Source: DATDEW01 sp046590205
GTDB lineage: Bacteria > Bacteroidota > Ignavibacteria > Palsa-1295
Direction: 5' to 3'
Assembly (NCBI GenBank): GCA_046590205.1
Contig: JBKJTT010000066.1
Location: 1 to 57,511, forward strand
DNA: 57,511 nucleotides
Part shown: positions 25,565 to 33,523 of the stretch, in pieces
How positions within the stretch are numbered: the first letter of the stretch is position 1
Layout of the letters: each line of letters starts with the position of its first letter
Position numbers and translations under genes: made by a program
Notes under the pieces: model-generated
The model's database searches: none
Seen by the model: the letters and a program-made list of their open reading frames with translations, nothing else
Told to the model about the DNA's origin: nothing

Positions 25565-26701
25565 TTGAGCACTACACAATCACGTTCGATAGCTATGGTT
25601 GATGTCCTAGGACAGTATAAACGCTATCAAGAGGAGATAGACGATGCGATGCTCGCTGTCGTCAGGAGCGGAGCGTACATCAACGGTCCGGCAGTAAAGA
25701 AGTTTGAGGCTGATACAGCCGCATATCTCGGCGTGAAGCACGCTATTGGCTGCGCATCAGGTACAGATGCATTGCAAATAGCGATGATGGCACTTGGTAT
25801 TGGTGCAGGTGACGAAGTTATTACCACGCCGTTCACATTCGCCGCTACAACGGAGACCATTGCGCTTCTTGGCGCAGTACCTGTCTATGTTGATATTGAG
25901 CCAGACACGTTCAACATTGACGTAACGAAGATTGCAGTAGCTATTACACCAAAGACGAAAGCGATCATACCAGTTCATCTTTTCGGTCAGCCATCAAATA
26001 TCACGGAGATATGTGCTATTGCAAAAGCGCACAATATCAAGGTTATCGAAGATGCTGCGCAGGCAGTCGGTGCAACGTGGCAAGGGAAGAAGGCATGTAG
26101 TTTTGGTGATATTTCAAGCATATCGTTCTATCCGTCAAAGAATCTTGGCGCGTTCGGTGATGCAGGGATGCTCACGACAAATTCCGACGAACTTGCAACT
26201 GCGATGCGTTCGATAGCAAATCATGGTTCTTCAAAAACATATTATCATGATCGTCTTGGAGTGAATTCGCGTTTGGACTCGATTCAAGCTGCGATACTCA
26301 ATGTGAAGTTGAAGTATCTCGACGAGTGGAATGCAAAGCGCAATGAAGCTGCACAGCAGTACAATGACTTCTTCCTCGGATTGCCGATGATAAAGACTCC
26401 GGTTAATCGTCCTGAATCGTACCATATATGGCATCAGTATTCAATTCTCATTGAAGCTGATCGCGAGAAGGTAATCGCACGACTCAAGGAGAATGGCATC
26501 CCGTCGAATATTTATTATCCCGTGCCGCTCCACTTACAGCCAGCATATTTATCATATGGTGGTAAAAAGGGCGATTTCCCGCATACAGAGTACGCAGCAG
26601 AGCATATATTGGCTCTTCCGATGCATTCGGAAATGACCTCGGAGGACATTGCGTATATTGCAACAAATGTCATTAGTGCCGTACAAGAATTTGCACGATG
26701 A
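25565..26701 (+). CDS. DegT/DnrJ/EryC1/StrS sugar aminotransferase
   Basis: 378 residues. TTG start with Shine-Dalgarno AAAGGAAG; the N-terminal IAMVDVLGQYKRYQEEID matches the family start, so a shorter ATG at 25595 is rejected. PLP-lysine K192 in SFYPSKNLGAFGDAGM; also GCASGTDALQIAMMALG and HLFGQP. The enzyme aminates a keto-sugar nucleotide. With a WbpA-like dehydrogenase in the operon, a WbpE-like role on a 3-keto uronate is plausible, but no wbpB oxidoreductase or wbpD acetyltransferase is seen, so the substrate is open. Its stop overlaps the next ATG. Confidence 0.88.
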   Translation: MSTTQSRSIAMVDVLGQYKRYQEEIDDAMLAVVRSGAYINGPAVKKFEADTAAYLGVKHAIGCASGTDALQIAMMALGIGAGDEVITTPFTFAATTETIALLGAVPVYVDIEPDTFNIDVTKIAVAITPKTKAIIPVHLFGQPSNITEICAIAKAHNIKVIEDAAQAVGATWQGKKACSFGDISSISFYPSKNLGAFGDAGMLTTNSDELATAMRSIANHGSSKTYYHDRLGVNSRLDSIQAAILNVKLKYLDEWNAKRNEAAQQYNDFFLGLPMIKTPVNRPESYHIWHQYSILIEADREKVIARLKENGIPSNIYYPVPLHLQPAYLSYGGKKGDFPHTEYAAEHILALPMHSEMTSEDIAYIATNVISAVQEFAR

Positions 26702-27429
26702 AAAAAGCCATAATAATCATACCAACCTATAACGAAAGCGACAACGTCGAGAATATCGTCGCTGCCGTTTTCGCAGAGCAGTCGAAAGTACCAGATGTCG
26801 AGCTGAATATCCTCATCGTTGATGATAATTCTCCCGATGGTACTTCTGCTATTGTGACAAAGTTGAAAGACACAAATCCTCTCCTCCACCTCATTACCCG
26901 TATGGGAAAGATGGGGCTTGGGACTGCATACGTTGCTGGGTTTAAATACGGACTTGCCAACGGCTTTGATTATATCTTTGAGATGGATGCCGATTTCTCA
27001 CATGATCCTGACGAGATACCAAATTTTCTTCGTGAGATAAAGGAGTATGACCTTGTGCTTGGTTCACGTTACATAACAGGCGCGAACGTAGCGAACTGGC
27101 CTCTTCGTCGTTTGCTTCTTTCGTATTATGCAAATAAGTACGCGCGTCTTGTTACGGGCATAAAGATCAATGATGCGACAGGCGGTTTTAAATGTTTTAG
27201 ACGCGAAGTGCTCGAAGCAATTGATCTCGACGATATCCGCTCGAATGGATATTCATTTCAAATAGAAATGAACTTCCGTGCATGGCGAAAGAAATTCCGT
27301 ATCAAAGAAATACCTATCGTCTTTGTTGATAGACGCGCTGGCACGAGCAAGATGAATAAAGCAATCGTCCGCGAAGCAATGACGATGGTCTGGACGCTAA
27401 AGTTCAGAGCGCTAAAAGGTGAGTTATAG
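26698..27429 (+). CDS. Polyprenol-phosphate mannosyltransferase-like GT2 (DPM1 type)
   Basis: 243 residues, soluble GT2 without a membrane anchor. IIIIPTYNESDNVENIV, ILIVDDNSPDGT, FEMDADFSHDPDEIP (DAD) and GSRYITG are signature features of dolichol-phosphate mannose synthases. The C-terminal FKCFRREVLEAI and EIPIVFVDRRAGTSKM are also typical. It probably makes a polyprenyl-phosphate sugar used as a periplasmic donor. The mannose-1-phosphate guanylyltransferase at 45123 could provide GDP-mannose. ATGA overlap with the aminotransferase. Confidence 0.88.
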   Translation: MKKAIIIIPTYNESDNVENIVAAVFAEQSKVPDVELNILIVDDNSPDGTSAIVTKLKDTNPLLHLITRMGKMGLGTAYVAGFKYGLANGFDYIFEMDADFSHDPDEIPNFLREIKEYDLVLGSRYITGANVANWPLRRLLLSYYANKYARLVTGIKINDATGGFKCFRREVLEAIDLDDIRSNGYSFQIEMNFRAWRKKFRIKEIPIVFVDRRAGTSKMNKAIVREAMTMVWTLKFRALKGEL

Positions 27430-27446
27430 AGTTTAGTGAGTTTTGT

Positions 27447-29489
27447 GTGTTTGATGAGTTGAGAGCTGTTGTTTTGCTAACGACTAAAGACTACTTGGAT
27501 ATTTCCATCATCATCGTCAACTATAACGTCCGCGAGTTTCTTCGCGGTGCGCTTGAGAGTGTCCGCCGCTCACTTTCGGCAGGCGGGTTGAGTGGTGAGG
27601 TGATGATCGTTGATAATGCCTCGACCGATGGAAGTCAGGAAATGGTGCGTGGTGATTTCCCGGAAGTAAAGCTCTTTGACCTTCCGAAGAACGTCGGTTT
27701 CGGCAGAGCAAATAATATCGCAATGCGGGAGGCGAAAGGGGATTACCTTCTCATACTCAATCCTGATACAATAGTCGGTGAGGATACGCTTCGTGTGATG
27801 ATTGATTACATGCGGGCACATCCCGAGTGCGGAGTATCGGGTTGCAAGCTGCTCAATGCCGACGGCTCTTTTCAGATTAGCTGCCGACGCGGCTTCCCGA
27901 CGCCATGGGCGAGCTTTACAAAACTCTTCGGGCTTTCATCGATATTTCCCAACTCACCACTTTTTTCGCAGTATAATCTTACATATCTGCCTGATAACCA
28001 AACTTACGAGATAGATGCATTAGCAGGTGCATTCATGCTGCTCTCGCAAGATGCCTTCAAAAAGACAGACGGATTTGATGAAGACTTCTTTATGTACGGT
28101 GAGGATCTTGATCTATCGTATCGAATAAAGAAAGCCGGCTTGAAGGTGATGTATGTGCACACCACTTCAACGATTCACTTCAAGGGCGAGTCAACACGCC
28201 GCTCGGTAATGAATGAAGTGAAAGTATTTTATGAAGCAATGCACATCTTCGTGAAGAAGCATTACGGAGCTTCACCGTTCTTTACGCTGATGCTTCGGCT
28301 TGGCATAGGAATGCGAAGTGTGATTGCGTTCTTCAAAAAATATCGTGGAGCAATCATACTCGGCGCTGCTGATGTATTCATGATCTTCGTTGCTGTTCTT
28401 GGTATTTCAAAAGTACTTTTCGGCGCATTTCAGGGATTACCGGAAATAGATTATCCATGGGTGTTCATCGTCCCGCCGATAGTGATAGTAGGGATACTGT
28501 GGATTGTCGGAGCGTACCAAAAAGAGAACAGACGCAAATCACGCTCTGTAATTCTCGCAATGCCGGCTGCACTGATCGTGCTCTCATCACTGACATACTT
28601 CTTTAAGGAGTTTACAGCAAGCAGGTCACTTATTTTAATGATGGTCGGTGTTCTTACGGTCCTATTAGTATTCGTCCGAATGCTCTTTAGAATAGTTGAT
28701 AGATTCCGTTACGGCGGCGAGGGCTCTGCAAAGCCGATGCTCCGCCGGACACTTATCGCAGGGACAGGTGCAGAAGCACTGCGTATAGCAGGTCTTCTTC
28801 GTTCATCAGGGTTTGCCAGACGTTATGAACTGGCCGGCTTCATCGGAGCAGATATAAAGATGATAGGTGAAAAGCCTATGACGAACACTCCTATACTTGG
28901 CACACTTGAAATGTTGCCGCGGGTCATAAAACAAGAACGGATCAATCAAGTCATATTCCCGTCGGATGCATTTAGTTATTCCCAGATGTTATCTGCTATG
29001 CAGGCAGTATCGGGCGATCTTGAAGCGCAGGAAGTGAGCTTTAATGTTGTTCCACAGGCAACGGATGTGCTCCTTTCTCGCTCAAAGATAGAGGTTATTT
29101 CGCCTGAAGAATCAACAGATTCATTTGCTGTGATGCCTCTTGAGTATAATGTGCAGAAGATGTCACACCGATTTGCAAAGCGTGTGCTTGATATTGTAGT
29201 TGGTGTAGTTGCCTTTCCCTTTGTTGCAATGATGGGGAAATCGTCTGACTTAGTCAAAGTTCTCGGTGGTAAACTTTCACTCGTGGGAATCCATAGCTCC
29301 GGGACACATACAGAACGACTTGCAAAACATGGGCTTTTGAGTTTGGCTGATATCACGTACGACAACCCTGCTGTCGAGATTCGTCCCGAAGACATTGACC
29401 AATTAAACCTCTATTACGCTCGCCACCACACTATCGGTATGGACATCGAGATATTACTGCGGAGCGTTTTCCGCCGTTCTATGCGTTAA
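27447..29489 (+). CDS. GT2 glycosyltransferase fused to a WbaP-like protein with a deleted catalytic core
   Basis: 680 residues; GTG start at 27447 is uncertain, and a TTG within DYLDISIIIVNYN is an alternative. Residues ~17-280 are a GT2 domain (SIIIVNYNVREFL, IVDNASTDGS, LILNPDTIV, YGEDLDLSYRIKKAG). Four membrane helices follow (~305-415), then a CoA-binding-like domain (~430-560). The last ~100 residues keep the ends of a sugar-transferase domain (KRVLDIVVGVV at ~578; LSLVG at ~611; a final DIEILLRSVF), but only about 32 residues separate these landmarks versus about 100 in the intact protein at 24113. The QERVG, KFRSM and DE catalytic motifs are gone and GPRPE reads GIHSS. I infer an inactive, perhaps scaffolding, transferase module. 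Confidence 0.82.
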   Translation: MFDELRAVVLLTTKDYLDISIIIVNYNVREFLRGALESVRRSLSAGGLSGEVMIVDNASTDGSQEMVRGDFPEVKLFDLPKNVGFGRANNIAMREAKGDYLLILNPDTIVGEDTLRVMIDYMRAHPECGVSGCKLLNADGSFQISCRRGFPTPWASFTKLFGLSSIFPNSPLFSQYNLTYLPDNQTYEIDALAGAFMLLSQDAFKKTDGFDEDFFMYGEDLDLSYRIKKAGLKVMYVHTTSTIHFKGESTRRSVMNEVKVFYEAMHIFVKKHYGASPFFTLMLRLGIGMRSVIAFFKKYRGAIILGAADVFMIFVAVLGISKVLFGAFQGLPEIDYPWVFIVPPIVIVGILWIVGAYQKENRRKSRSVILAMPAALIVLSSLTYFFKEFTASRSLILMMVGVLTVLLVFVRMLFRIVDRFRYGGEGSAKPMLRRTLIAGTGAEALRIAGLLRSSGFARRYELAGFIGADIKMIGEKPMTNTPILGTLEMLPRVIKQERINQVIFPSDAFSYSQMLSAMQAVSGDLEAQEVSFNVVPQATDVLLSRSKIEVISPEESTDSFAVMPLEYNVQKMSHRFAKRVLDIVVGVVAFPFVAMMGKSSDLVKVLGGKLSLVGIHSSGTHTERLAKHGLLSLADITYDNPAVEIRPEDIDQLNLYYARHHTIGMDIEILLRSVFRRSMR

Positions 29490-29521
29490 GATACGCTGAA
29501 ACCTTATATATAATTTTCAAG

Positions 29522-30208
29522 ATGAATCATACGTATATTTCCCGTTGCATTATCACCCTTGGAATAGTTTTATTCATTTCTACAACGGTTTTTTCACAAC
29601 GAACAATTACTGTAATTGGTGAGGGGAAAGCAAAAGGGAAGACAGATTATGCGATTATCACGTTTGCGACGGTAACACAAGATGTTGTTGCGCAAGGAGT
29701 ATTTGCTAAGAATGATAAATCTGATAAAGAGCTTCGTAAAGCGTTAACGGATGTAGGTATTCTCAGCGAGAATCTCAAGCAGCGAACGTACATCCTCAAG
29801 CCCCAATATGACCAATCAAATACACAAGAAGGTCCGCCGAAGCTTATGGGCTATACATATTTCGGACTTTATGAAGTGAAGGTCACACCATTATATACAT
29901 TGCCAAAGATAATGGATGCACTCACTTCGTTCGGTGCTGTAAATGTGATGGTTGAATCATTCCATTCGAGCCAGATTGAAGAGATTAATGATAGAGCAAT
30001 GAAGAATGCAATAACTGATGCTAAAGGTAAAGCTATAAAGATATCTCAAGAAATTGGTGTTTCAGTTGGGAATATCGTAGCACTAACACAAGTCGGACTA
30101 CCTTCTATGGAAGGTCCTACTGAAGACGGTAGGAATTCAATGGAAAAAATGAGCTCAAATGAAGTGAAAGCCACTGCAGCTATATCTGTTACATTCTCAA
30201 TTCAATAA
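29522..30208 (+). CDS. SIMPL (DUF541) domain periplasmic protein, copy 1
   Basis: 228 residues. A signal peptide ends near VFS-QRTITV. The mature part is a SIMPL/DUF541 domain (RTITVIGEGKAKGKTDYAIITF.., SENLKQRTYILKPQYD, GPPKLMGYTYFGLYEV, ALTSFGAVNVMVESF). It is clearly paralogous to the protein at 31443: both share QRTITV, the FAKN segment and GPPKL.GY. SIMPL proteins are periplasmic, and their function is poorly known. The gene begins a four-gene block with a haem protein and a PepSY protein. Confidence 0.85.
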   Translation: MNHTYISRCIITLGIVLFISTTVFSQRTITVIGEGKAKGKTDYAIITFATVTQDVVAQGVFAKNDKSDKELRKALTDVGILSENLKQRTYILKPQYDQSNTQEGPPKLMGYTYFGLYEVKVTPLYTLPKIMDALTSFGAVNVMVESFHSSQIEEINDRAMKNAITDAKGKAIKISQEIGVSVGNIVALTQVGLPSMEGPTEDGRNSMEKMSSNEVKATAAISVTFSIQ

Positions 30209-30282
30209 TGAATAATAATTCACGGAGATTTGATAGAATTACTTGCGTTACAATCATGCGCGGATGTTGAGACCTCAAACAA

Positions 30283-30762
30283 ATGAACATGAACAGATAT
30301 AGTCTTTTTTTGCTTATTCCGGTAATCGTCGTTACTGCATTTGTGGTGAGTGCATTTACCATGGCTGACCAGATGCAAGTCATCAGTAAACCGAACACAA
30401 AGAAAAGTCATGAGTTTGGCAATGACTGTATGTCCTGCCACAAAAAAGGCGGGTCTGCAAAGTCGATCTTCATGGTATCGGGATCTGTTTTAGATGAGGC
30501 ACGTGCAAAGATATATAAGAATCCGGTAATCAAGTTCTACACTGAACGCAGAGGGCAAGGTGAGCTTGTCGCAACAATACTTGGTGATGCTTTGGGTAAT
30601 TTCTATTCTACCGAAGATATAGATTTTTCCATTGGCCTTTATCCTACGCTTATAGGGACGGAGGGAGTACCCGAGCCGATAAAACACATGTCTCGTCCGA
30701 TCTTCTCCGGTAGTTGTAATAGCTGCCACGGTCCGAAAGAAGAAAAGCTCGGAATAGATTAA
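30283..30762 (+). CDS. Membrane-anchored di-haem c-type cytochrome-like protein
   Basis: 159 residues. An N-terminal signal or anchor helix (SLFLLIPVIVVTAFVVSAF, ~7-25) precedes two haem c attachment motifs, CMSCH (C49, C52, H53) and CNSCH (C145, C148, H149), at opposite ends of the mature domain. The region between resembles periplasmic sensory or DUF3365-like folds (ARAKIYKNPVIKFYTERRG), but that is tentative. It probably carries electrons or senses redox outside the membrane. The PepSY gene starts 12 bp downstream, so the two are likely co-transcribed. Confidence 0.75.
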   Translation: MNMNRYSLFLLIPVIVVTAFVVSAFTMADQMQVISKPNTKKSHEFGNDCMSCHKKGGSAKSIFMVSGSVLDEARAKIYKNPVIKFYTERRGQGELVATILGDALGNFYSTEDIDFSIGLYPTLIGTEGVPEPIKHMSRPIFSGSCNSCHGPKEEKLGID

Positions 30763-30774
30763 TTATTTCATCGC

Positions 30775-31368
30775 ATGTCCGAGATTCAAACTCCTCATAA
30801 AGAGTCCGCCCGTTTTTTACGTTTCTTTCGACGTATCCATCGGCAAATAGCTATTATACTTTTTGCGTTCTTCTTCATTGTTTCCTTAACAGGACTCATG
30901 CTCGGCTGGAAAAAGAACTCGTTCGGATTGATACTGCCCGAGAGTTCAACCGGAAGATCATCTGATATTGCAACATGGCTTCCGTGGGATAGTCTTCAGA
31001 CAATTGCTATACAAGCATTGCATGATTCCGTTTCGCCCAGACTTTCAACCAAACTTGAACGAATTGATGCTCGCCCGCAAAAGGGCATAGTGAAGTTCGT
31101 TTTTTCGGATGACTATTGGGAGGTTCAAGTTGACGGAATGACCGGCAAAGTATTGCAAATTGATCAGCGACGCTCCGATATTATAGAAAACATTCATGAC
31201 GGGACGATACTTGACATACTATTCAACACCAAGAACGACCAGTTCAAACTATCATATACATCTATCATGGGCGGTGCTTTGCTCATGCTGATAATTACCG
31301 GGGGTTGGTTATGGTACGGTCCAAAGAAAATGAGGCGCGAAAAACACTCGGGGATACACCCCAAATGA
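30775..31368 (+). CDS. PepSY-associated membrane protein
   Basis: 197 residues. An N-terminal helix (~19-39, IAIILFAFFFIVSLTGLMLGW, preceded by RRIHRQ) and a C-terminal helix (~163-185, SIMGGALLMLIITGGWLWYGP) flank a periplasmic PepSY-like segment (DYWEVQVDGMTGKVLQI). This is the usual layout of the PepSY_TM family, often linked to iron uptake or reductase functions. Histidines in RIHRQ and NIHDG are typical haem-ligand-like positions. Located after the di-haem protein, it may pass electrons across the membrane; this is inference. Confidence 0.8.
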   Translation: MSEIQTPHKESARFLRFFRRIHRQIAIILFAFFFIVSLTGLMLGWKKNSFGLILPESSTGRSSDIATWLPWDSLQTIAIQALHDSVSPRLSTKLERIDARPQKGIVKFVFSDDYWEVQVDGMTGKVLQIDQRRSDIIENIHDGTILDILFNTKNDQFKLSYTSIMGGALLMLIITGGWLWYGPKKMRREKHSGIHPK

Positions 31369-31442
31369 CGAGCATTTTTCTCTTGGGCTATGCGTTAGAA
31401 GTTCGGTAACTTTCCGGTAGTACAATTTTTCAACGAGATACA

Positions 31443-32141
31443 ATGAAAACTTTACGGAACATCATAGCTATTGCGGTTATTCTCTTACCGCTTTCTTCTT
31501 TTGCACAACGGACTATCACTGTTATGGGGGCAGGGTCTGCTGTCGTTAAACCAGATCATGTGATACTTTCGCTGACATCTTCGATGCAGGACAAGTCTGT
31601 TCAAGGGGCGTTCGCAAAAAATGAGGAGTTCGAGGTGAAGCTACGCAAAGCAGCAGCGGAGGTCGGCGTACCTTCTGAAAGCATTAAGATGCGTACCTAT
31701 GTACTTAATCCTACTTATGATTATTCCAACACAGCCGGTGGTCCGCCGAAGCTTATCGGATATAACTATATTGCAATCTATGAATTGGCGGTGATGGATA
31801 TTCGCTCGGTTGCAAAAGCGATGGATGCAGTCTCATCAGTCGGGGCAACGAACGTTACGGTTGATAGCTACGCTTCGACAAAAGCCGAAGGGCTTGAGGA
31901 AGATGCAATGCAAGATGCACTCTTGATGGCAAGAGAAAAAGCATCGTTCCTTGCAAAGCGTATGGGCAGCACTGTTGGTGATATTATTTCTATTAGCGAC
32001 GGGGCAGCCGAAGGCGGCGGCGGCTCAGCAATGAGCGAGTACGAACGTGAAGAGCAAGAGCGAAGAGGATCATCAAACCGTATTAACCCCCAAGTTATCG
32101 TTCGTAGTGTCTCGCTTAAGGTCACCTTTTCAGTTAAATAA
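31443..32141 (+). CDS. SIMPL (DUF541) domain periplasmic protein, copy 2
   Basis: 232 residues. Signal peptide ending at SSFA-QRTITV, then a SIMPL domain paralogous to the protein at 29522 (RTITVMGAG, FAKNEEFEVKLRKA, RTYVLNPTYDYSNT, GPPKLIGYNY). A glycine/glutamate-rich insertion (AAEGGGGSAMSEYEREEQERRG) near the C-terminus is not in copy 1. The stop TAA overlaps the accA start by one base, so the genes are translationally coupled, although no functional link is obvious. Confidence 0.85.
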   Translation: MKTLRNIIAIAVILLPLSSFAQRTITVMGAGSAVVKPDHVILSLTSSMQDKSVQGAFAKNEEFEVKLRKAAAEVGVPSESIKMRTYVLNPTYDYSNTAGGPPKLIGYNYIAIYELAVMDIRSVAKAMDAVSSVGATNVTVDSYASTKAEGLEEDAMQDALLMAREKASFLAKRMGSTVGDIISISDGAAEGGGGSAMSEYEREEQERRGSSNRINPQVIVRSVSLKVTFSVK

Positions 32142-33106
32142 TGTCGAACGTTACATTAGATTTTGAAAAACCTATTGTTGATCTCGAAGCGAAGATAGAA
32201 GAGATGCGCTCGATGGAGGGCGTTGATCTATCCGACGAGATCACGGCAATGGGGTTAAAAGTAGAAGAATTACGCGTAGAGATATTCCAGAATCTCACAC
32301 GTTGGCAGCGAGTACAGCTTGCTCGGCATCCCGAACGTCCGTACACCCTCGACTACATCAATGCATTGACATCTGATTTCATCGAACTGCATGGTGATAG
32401 AGGCGTGCGTGATGATCCGGCTATTGTCGGAGGTTTTGGTACGCTCGACGGTATCGGTTCTGTGATGTGGGTTGGTCACCAAAAAGGACGTGACACAAAA
32501 CAGAACGTCTATCGCAACTTCGGTATGCCAAACCCGGAAGGGTATCGCAAAGCATTACGCCTATTCAAACTCGCAGAGAAATTTCAGAAGCCGATAGTCT
32601 GCTTGCTTGATACACCAGGAGCATTCCCCGGTATTGAGGCGGAAGAGCGGGGACAGGCAGAGGCAATCGCAAAGAATCTCTTTGAGATGACACGTCTTTC
32701 TGTACCAGTCATTATTGTTATTATTGGTGAAGGTGCATCGGGTGGTGCGCTTGGTATTGGTGTGGGTGATAGAGTACTGATGCTTGAGAATGCATGGTAT
32801 TCTGTTATCTCGCCTGAATCATGCTCTTCGATTCTCTGGCGTAGCTGGAATTACAAAGAGCAGGCAGCTGAAGCACTCAAGCTCACAGCAACAGATCTTA
32901 TTGATGTAGGTATCATTGACCGAATCATCCCCGAGCCGCTCGGCGGGGCGCATCGTGATACAGAAACTATGTATGCTACTCTACGAGAAGCGCTGACCGA
33001 AGAGATAGCAACCTTACGTACGTTCGATTACTCTCATGAAGCAGCGCTTGCACGTCGCGTGGAGAAATTCTCGAAGATGGGGTATTGGCAGGAAGAGGAA
33101 GTCTGA
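32141..33106 (+). CDS. accA: Acetyl-CoA carboxylase carboxyltransferase subunit alpha
   Basis: 321 residues, the usual length. Diagnostic segments: LDFEKPIVDLEAKIEEMR at the N-terminus, LARHPERPYTLDYI, FIELHGDRGVRDDPAIVGG, GHQKGRDTK, FGMPNPEGYRKALRL, CLLDTPGAFPGIEAEERGQ, GEGASGGALGIG and SPESCSSILWR. It forms the carboxyltransferase with AccD and makes malonyl-CoA, the first step of fatty-acid synthesis. accD is not in the window. A thioesterase gene follows after 6 bp. Confidence 0.97.
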   Translation: MSNVTLDFEKPIVDLEAKIEEMRSMEGVDLSDEITAMGLKVEELRVEIFQNLTRWQRVQLARHPERPYTLDYINALTSDFIELHGDRGVRDDPAIVGGFGTLDGIGSVMWVGHQKGRDTKQNVYRNFGMPNPEGYRKALRLFKLAEKFQKPIVCLLDTPGAFPGIEAEERGQAEAIAKNLFEMTRLSVPVIIVIIGEGASGGALGIGVGDRVLMLENAWYSVISPESCSSILWRSWNYKEQAAEALKLTATDLIDVGIIDRIIPEPLGGAHRDTETMYATLREALTEEIATLRTFDYSHEAALARRVEKFSKMGYWQEEEV

Positions 33107-33112
33107 CCAAGA

Positions 33113-33523
33113 GTGCCAACGCTAAGCCATACAACTACTCTTCGAGTTCGCTACGCCGATACCGACCAGATGGGTATCGTGTATTATGCAAAGTATCTTG
33201 AGTATTTTGAAGTAGCGCGAACAGAAACACTTCGTGCAATCGGTCTCCCGTATGCAGAGCTTGAGCAGTTAGGATTTATGCTGCCTGTTGCTGATGCAAG
33301 TATTAAGTATCATAATGGCGCGGCCTATGACGAAGAGATAGACATAACTGCAACGCTCGAACCTGTTAACTCACCGCGAGTCCGGATAACCTACAAAGCT
33401 ATTCGTAAGAAAGACGGAGTTCTACTTGCCGAAGGTTCTACGACATTAGTTTTTGTAAACAAAGAGACTAATCGTCCCTGCAAACCGCCTGCTATCTATC
33501 TTGAGAAAGTCGGTATAGCTTAG
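33113..33523 (+). CDS. Acyl-CoA thioesterase, YbgC/FcbC type
   Basis: 136 residues, GTG start. Hotdog-fold 4HBT signature: TLRVRYADTDQMGIVYYAKYLEYFEVARTE, with the catalytic aspartate in DQMGIVYY, and LEQLGFMLPVADASIKYHNGA. Members hydrolyse acyl-CoA thioesters, and E. coli YbgC is associated with the Tol-Pal cluster. Here it follows accA by 6 bp, suggesting a link with lipid metabolism. Its 3' end overlaps that of the convergent DUF5686 gene by 4 bp. Confidence 0.88.
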   Translation: MPTLSHTTTLRVRYADTDQMGIVYYAKYLEYFEVARTETLRAIGLPYAELEQLGFMLPVADASIKYHNGAAYDEEIDITATLEPVNSPRVRITYKAIRKKDGVLLAEGSTTLVFVNKETNRPCKPPAIYLEKVGIA

